Shown piece after piece: positions 61,058 through 64,000 of a stretch of DNA of 64,000 bases. The stretch is from Bacteroidia bacterium. GTDB taxonomy: Bacteria; Bacteroidota; Bacteroidia; Bacteroidales; F082. Made by a program: the position numbers and the translations under genes. Location: NCBI GenBank assembly GCA_021287165.1, contig JAJTAY010000009.1, positions 185,436-249,435 on the forward strand, written 5' to 3'. Each line of letters opens with the position of its first letter. Position 1 is the first letter of the stretch. The notes beneath the pieces are model-generated. The model ran no database searches. It was not told the DNA's origin and saw only the letters and a list, made by a program, of their open reading frames with translations.

Positions 61058-64000
61058 ATGAGAAAACTCATTACAATTCTCTTTGTTTTTCTGGTTACGG
61101 CCGTTACAGCTCAGGTAAAGCAAGCTTATCTGGGTGAAGATGGTCGCGTATTGGTTCGCGAACTGCCATCAGATGCCGCGGCAGACTTTCGTACCGAGCC
61201 TACCAGATCGATCAATCAGATGCCCGGATTTCCGAAAAAGATACCGGCCCATCCGAATTTCAAGAATTTCCGTAATCTCACCCTGCATGATATAAACGGT
61301 GACGGTAAGCAGGAAATTCTTGTAGCTTCGCTAAATGCCCTGCGGGTATTCAACCAGGCTGGACAATTACTTTGGAGTGTACCATTGACAGGTACTCCTA
61401 TCTATCCACCATCGGTAGCGGTGATGAATGGAACTGGCTTTGTAGGCATTGTTCAGGTGACAGGAGGCGTCCCAAATAACGGCAGGGTTTACCTTTTCGA
61501 TGTAGCAGGAAACACCATGCCAGGCTGGCCTGTGAGCTTTAGCAGCCACTGGATTTTATGCGCTCCTACGCTGGCCGACCTGAATAACGATGGCCAGAAG
61601 GAAATTATCGTCCAGACACGTACTTCAAACAACCTGCATGCCTTGCGCATGGACGGAACTGTGTTGTGGACATACAACCTCGGTGGCACACCTGCCGTTA
61701 CCCCTTCCGTGGGCGACATCGACAATGATGGCGTTCTGGAAGTTATCGCAGGCACTTCGAACGGCAACCTTTTTGCCGTCAATGGTCAAACCGGAACAAT
61801 TAAACCGGGTTACCCCATTATAGCACAGGATTATAGTCTTTCTTACCAATCACCCATCCTGGTCGATTTGGATGGAAATGGAACACTTAGCATTGTTGGG
61901 AGCACCCATGGCAACGCACCTCATTATTATGTGAGAAACCACGATGGCACCTTTAGGGCTGGTTGGCCGGTTCCGGTAGATGAAAACAGCTGGACCTACT
62001 CCCCCCCTACCGTTGTTAATCTATACGGAAACAATGACTTTAGAATTTTTGCCAGTCGCCCTGTTGGAGAAGAACCAAAGCCAATGCTTTATGGTTTTCT
62101 ACCGAACGCCACCATGATGCCTAACTTCCCCATTGTCAAGTCAGGAGGGCTCGAGAGTTTCATTAGTGTTGCTGACATTACAGGCGACGGAGCACACGAC
62201 CTCATTTTTGGCAGCAATATGATGGTTGACGGACAAGGCTTTATCCACGCATACCACGTCAATACCGGACAGCAGATTGCAGGGTTCCCGCTGCGTCCTA
62301 CAGGTTTCACCTTTATGAACGGTGCCACCCTGGGTGATGTGAACGGCGACGGGATGCTTGACCTGGTGGCCTTGTCATACGAACAAACATTTAGTGCAAG
62401 CGACTCGGCCTATGTTAATGTTTACGAGCTGAATGTACCACTGGCACAGGCCAATGTGCTATTTGGCACCTATAAGGGAAGCAACGACCGCACCGGCTTT
62501 GTGCCACGCTCTTCTGGTCCCACCTTCCCCCCACCGCAGAATCTAACAGCTACCACGGCGCCCAACAGTGTTACATTGAACTGGCAGGCACCTGCCACAG
62601 CTATGGCACAACCCTGGAAGGATGTTGTAGCTGTTGAGGGCGGTGTTGTTGGTATTTCGGAGCTTGCCGGCAACGAGCAGGGCACCCCTGCCACCGAGCC
62701 TCAGGGCATGAAGATGAACAGCGGCAGCGGCACGCGCGGCATTCTCTTCGACAACGGCCCGTTTGTGAACAATCCCGGAGCAGGCCCCGGCGGCAGCGAT
62801 CTGAGCCAGCTGCATTCGGGTATGACCACCTTTGGTCCCAGCATCAATCAGGGTGGCTCTATCAGTGTTGCCGACGACTTCACGATTACTGGCAACCCCT
62901 GGAATGTGGAAAGCTTTACTTTCTACGCTTATCAGACCTCGACCACACACCCCACGCCCCCTGTTTCGACCATTACCAGCGGCCGACTGCGCATCTGGAA
63001 CGGTTCGCCTGCCAATCCGGCCAGCCAGGTGATCTGGGGCGATATGAACACTAACGTGATGACCAGCACTTCGTGGACGAATGCCTACAGGGTAAGCGAG
63101 ACGGCTGTAAACAACCAGCGTCCGATCATGAAGGTTGTTTGCTCCACCCCCGGCCTCACTTTGCAGCCCGGTCAGTACTGGGTTGAGTGGGCAGCCACAG
63201 GCACCATTGCCAGCGGCCCATGGGGTGTTCCCGTGACCATCAACGGCCAGACCACCACAGGCGATGCCCTGCAGCAGACTACCACCAGCGGAGGCTTTGT
63301 TCCGCTCGTAATGGGTGGCACCAATACCGGATATGGCCTGAGCTTCCTGATCGAAGGCACAGCCGGAGGCGGCGGCGGCAACAACCTGACCGGATACAAC
63401 ATTTACCGCGATGGCACCCTGATTGGCAATGTAGCCGCAGGTACCACCACCTATACCAATGCTCCTGTACCGGCGGGCACCTACACTTACGGTGTAACGG
63501 CAGTATATGGCGCACCCAATCCGGGCGAGAGCAGCCCTGTGACTGTGAATGTAACCGTTCAGGGACCTTCGGGCGCACAGATCGCTGTCAACCCCACCTC
63601 GATTACCAAGACCATGCAGCCAGGCCAGACGGGCACACAGGCGCTGACCATCAGCAACAGCGGCGCAGCCCCGCTCAACTACACTTTGACCGTGACCACC
63701 AACAGCCGTGGCACCAGTGCCGTTGAGACCCCGCGCGAGGGCTACAGCCTGCCCATGGGCTCCGACCGCATGAACCCCACCGACGCCGCCACTCCCGCCG
63801 AGCCGGTGATCAAGCCGCTGGATACACCCATTTACCGCAATATGACCCAGGGCTTCGAGGACATCACCCTGCTGCCGGGTCTGGGATGGGCACTCACCAA
63901 CAACAGCTCGCCTTTGGGCACCACCGGCTGGTTCCAGGGCAATCCCACAGTATTCCCCGCCCATGCAGGTCCTGAGACCTCCTACATCGGCGCCAACTAC
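61058..64000 (+). CDS. Giant secreted protein with FG-GAP repeats, split Fn3 domain, HYDIN-like and anchor-J domains (3' end outside window)
   Basis: The frame is open from the ATG at 61058 through base 64000, giving 981 visible codons. After a signal peptide (MRKLITILFVFLVTAVTAQ), residues 70-470 carry at least six FG-GAP/VCBS-type repeats with calcium-like loops: DINGDGKQE (76), DLNNDGQKE, DIDNDGVLE, DLDGNGTLS, DITGDGAHD and DVNGDGMLD. A fibronectin domain opens near 490 (PPPQNLTATTAPNSVTLNWQ), is interrupted by about 250 residues (515-768), and resumes at about 775 (NNLTGYNIYRDGTLIGN). A HYDIN-like domain (QIAVNPTSITKTMQPGQTGT) and a choice-of-anchor J-type segment (NMTQGFEDITLLPGLGWALT) follow. 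The sorting domain is expected downstream. Large minus-strand frames here are antisense shadows. Confidence 0.85.
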   Translation, partial: MRKLITILFVFLVTAVTAQVKQAYLGEDGRVLVRELPSDAAADFRTEPTRSINQMPGFPKKIPAHPNFKNFRNLTLHDINGDGKQEILVASLNALRVFNQAGQLLWSVPLTGTPIYPPSVAVMNGTGFVGIVQVTGGVPNNGRVYLFDVAGNTMPGWPVSFSSHWILCAPTLADLNNDGQKEIIVQTRTSNNLHALRMDGTVLWTYNLGGTPAVTPSVGDIDNDGVLEVIAGTSNGNLFAVNGQTGTIKPGYPIIAQDYSLSYQSPILVDLDGNGTLSIVGSTHGNAPHYYVRNHDGTFRAGWPVPVDENSWTYSPPTVVNLYGNNDFRIFASRPVGEEPKPMLYGFLPNATMMPNFPIVKSGGLESFISVADITGDGAHDLIFGSNMMVDGQGFIHAYHVNTGQQIAGFPLRPTGFTFMNGATLGDVNGDGMLDLVALSYEQTFSASDSAYVNVYELNVPLAQANVLFGTYKGSNDRTGFVPRSSGPTFPPPQNLTATTAPNSVTLNWQAPATAMAQPWKDVVAVEGGVVGISELAGNEQGTPATEPQGMKMNSGSGTRGILFDNGPFVNNPGAGPGGSDLSQLHSGMTTFGPSINQGGSISVADDFTITGNPWNVESFTFYAYQTSTTHPTPPVSTITSGRLRIWNGSPANPASQVIWGDMNTNVMTSTSWTNAYRVSETAVNNQRPIMKVVCSTPGLTLQPGQYWVEWAATGTIASGPWGVPVTINGQTTTGDALQQTTTSGGFVPLVMGGTNTGYGLSFLIEGTAGGGGGNNLTGYNIYRDGTLIGNVAAGTTTYTNAPVPAGTYTYGVTAVYGAPNPGESSPVTVNVTVQGPSGAQIAVNPTSITKTMQPGQTGTQALTISNSGAAPLNYTLTVTTNSRGTSAVETPREGYSLPMGSDRMNPTDAATPAEPVIKPLDTPIYRNMTQGFEDITLLPGLGWALTNNSSPLGTTGWFQGNPTVFPAHAGPETSYIGANY

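Noticed and set aside
62543..63964. 473-codon open frame on the minus strand
   Set aside because: It is antisense to the giant secreted protein, lacks any domain, and its low-complexity Gly/Ala/Arg text comes from codon bias on the coding strand.
1..64000. CRISPR array, prophage, transposase or rRNA operon
   Set aside because: No regular short repeats with spacers, no phage structural genes, no DDE transposase and no rRNA were found.

Overview
The window looks like a chromosome segment from a member of the Bacteroidota that uses type IX secretion. Several exported proteins end in a type A C-terminal sorting domain. The promoters I can recognise follow the Bacteroidota form (TTG, 19 nt, TAnnTTTG), and start codons mostly lack a strong Shine-Dalgarno sequence. 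A hybrid two-component sensor with propeller repeats and a LytTR regulator, a UbiE/MenG methyltransferase and many small outer-membrane barrels also fit. A Bacteroidales- or Marinilabiliales-like lineage is my inference; the sequence alone does not settle it. I see no phage, transposase gene, CRISPR array or rRNA.

Layout. 1-849 is the end of a transglutaminase-fold protein that seems to lack its catalytic residues. 1160-6364 is a two-gene run of large surface proteins. 6404-8664 (minus) holds comEC and tRNA-Glu. 8861-13343 (plus) holds an acyl-CoA synthetase, an ECF sigma factor and a duplicated DUF4397 surface protein. 14078-17059 is a housekeeping cluster of aminotransferase, PfkB heptose-type kinase and MenG. 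An AT-rich stretch (17060-19350) carries a class C beta-lactamase-fold hydrolase. 19375-29721 (minus) is a four-gene unit: a lone receiver domain, a 2022-residue exported protein, a fibronectin-type protein and a beta-barrel. 30465-34794 holds an AraC regulator followed by YceI, DsbA-type, pirin and DODA-type dioxygenase genes. 35195-41822 is a long co-directional redox and envelope cluster headed by a Crp-type regulator. 42189-47033 holds an esterase, a cupin, an amidohydrolase and small unknowns, followed by a 160-bp MITE-like element. 47288-51203 (minus) encodes the LytTR regulator and its propeller sensor kinase. 51693-54610 holds a barrel, an S41 protease and a second nitroreductase. 54673-60822 (minus) is a disaccharide unit: TreS-type GH13, a fused beta-phosphoglucomutase/GH65 phosphorylase, and two P-loop kinase paralogues. 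61058 to the window end is a giant secreted protein, cut by the window edge.

How the genes may work together. The disaccharide operon reads as a closed route. GH13 would interconvert maltose and trehalose. GH65 would split a disaccharide with phosphate to glucose plus beta-glucose-1-phosphate, and the fused HAD domain would turn that product into glucose-6-phosphate. The two kinases are unexplained and could act on the released sugar. The strongest candidates for something not yet described are the receiver/giant-protein/Fn3/barrel unit, whose first two genes share an ATGA overlap, the twin kinases of the disaccharide operon, and the fibronectin domain in the last gene that appears to be split by an inserted domain.
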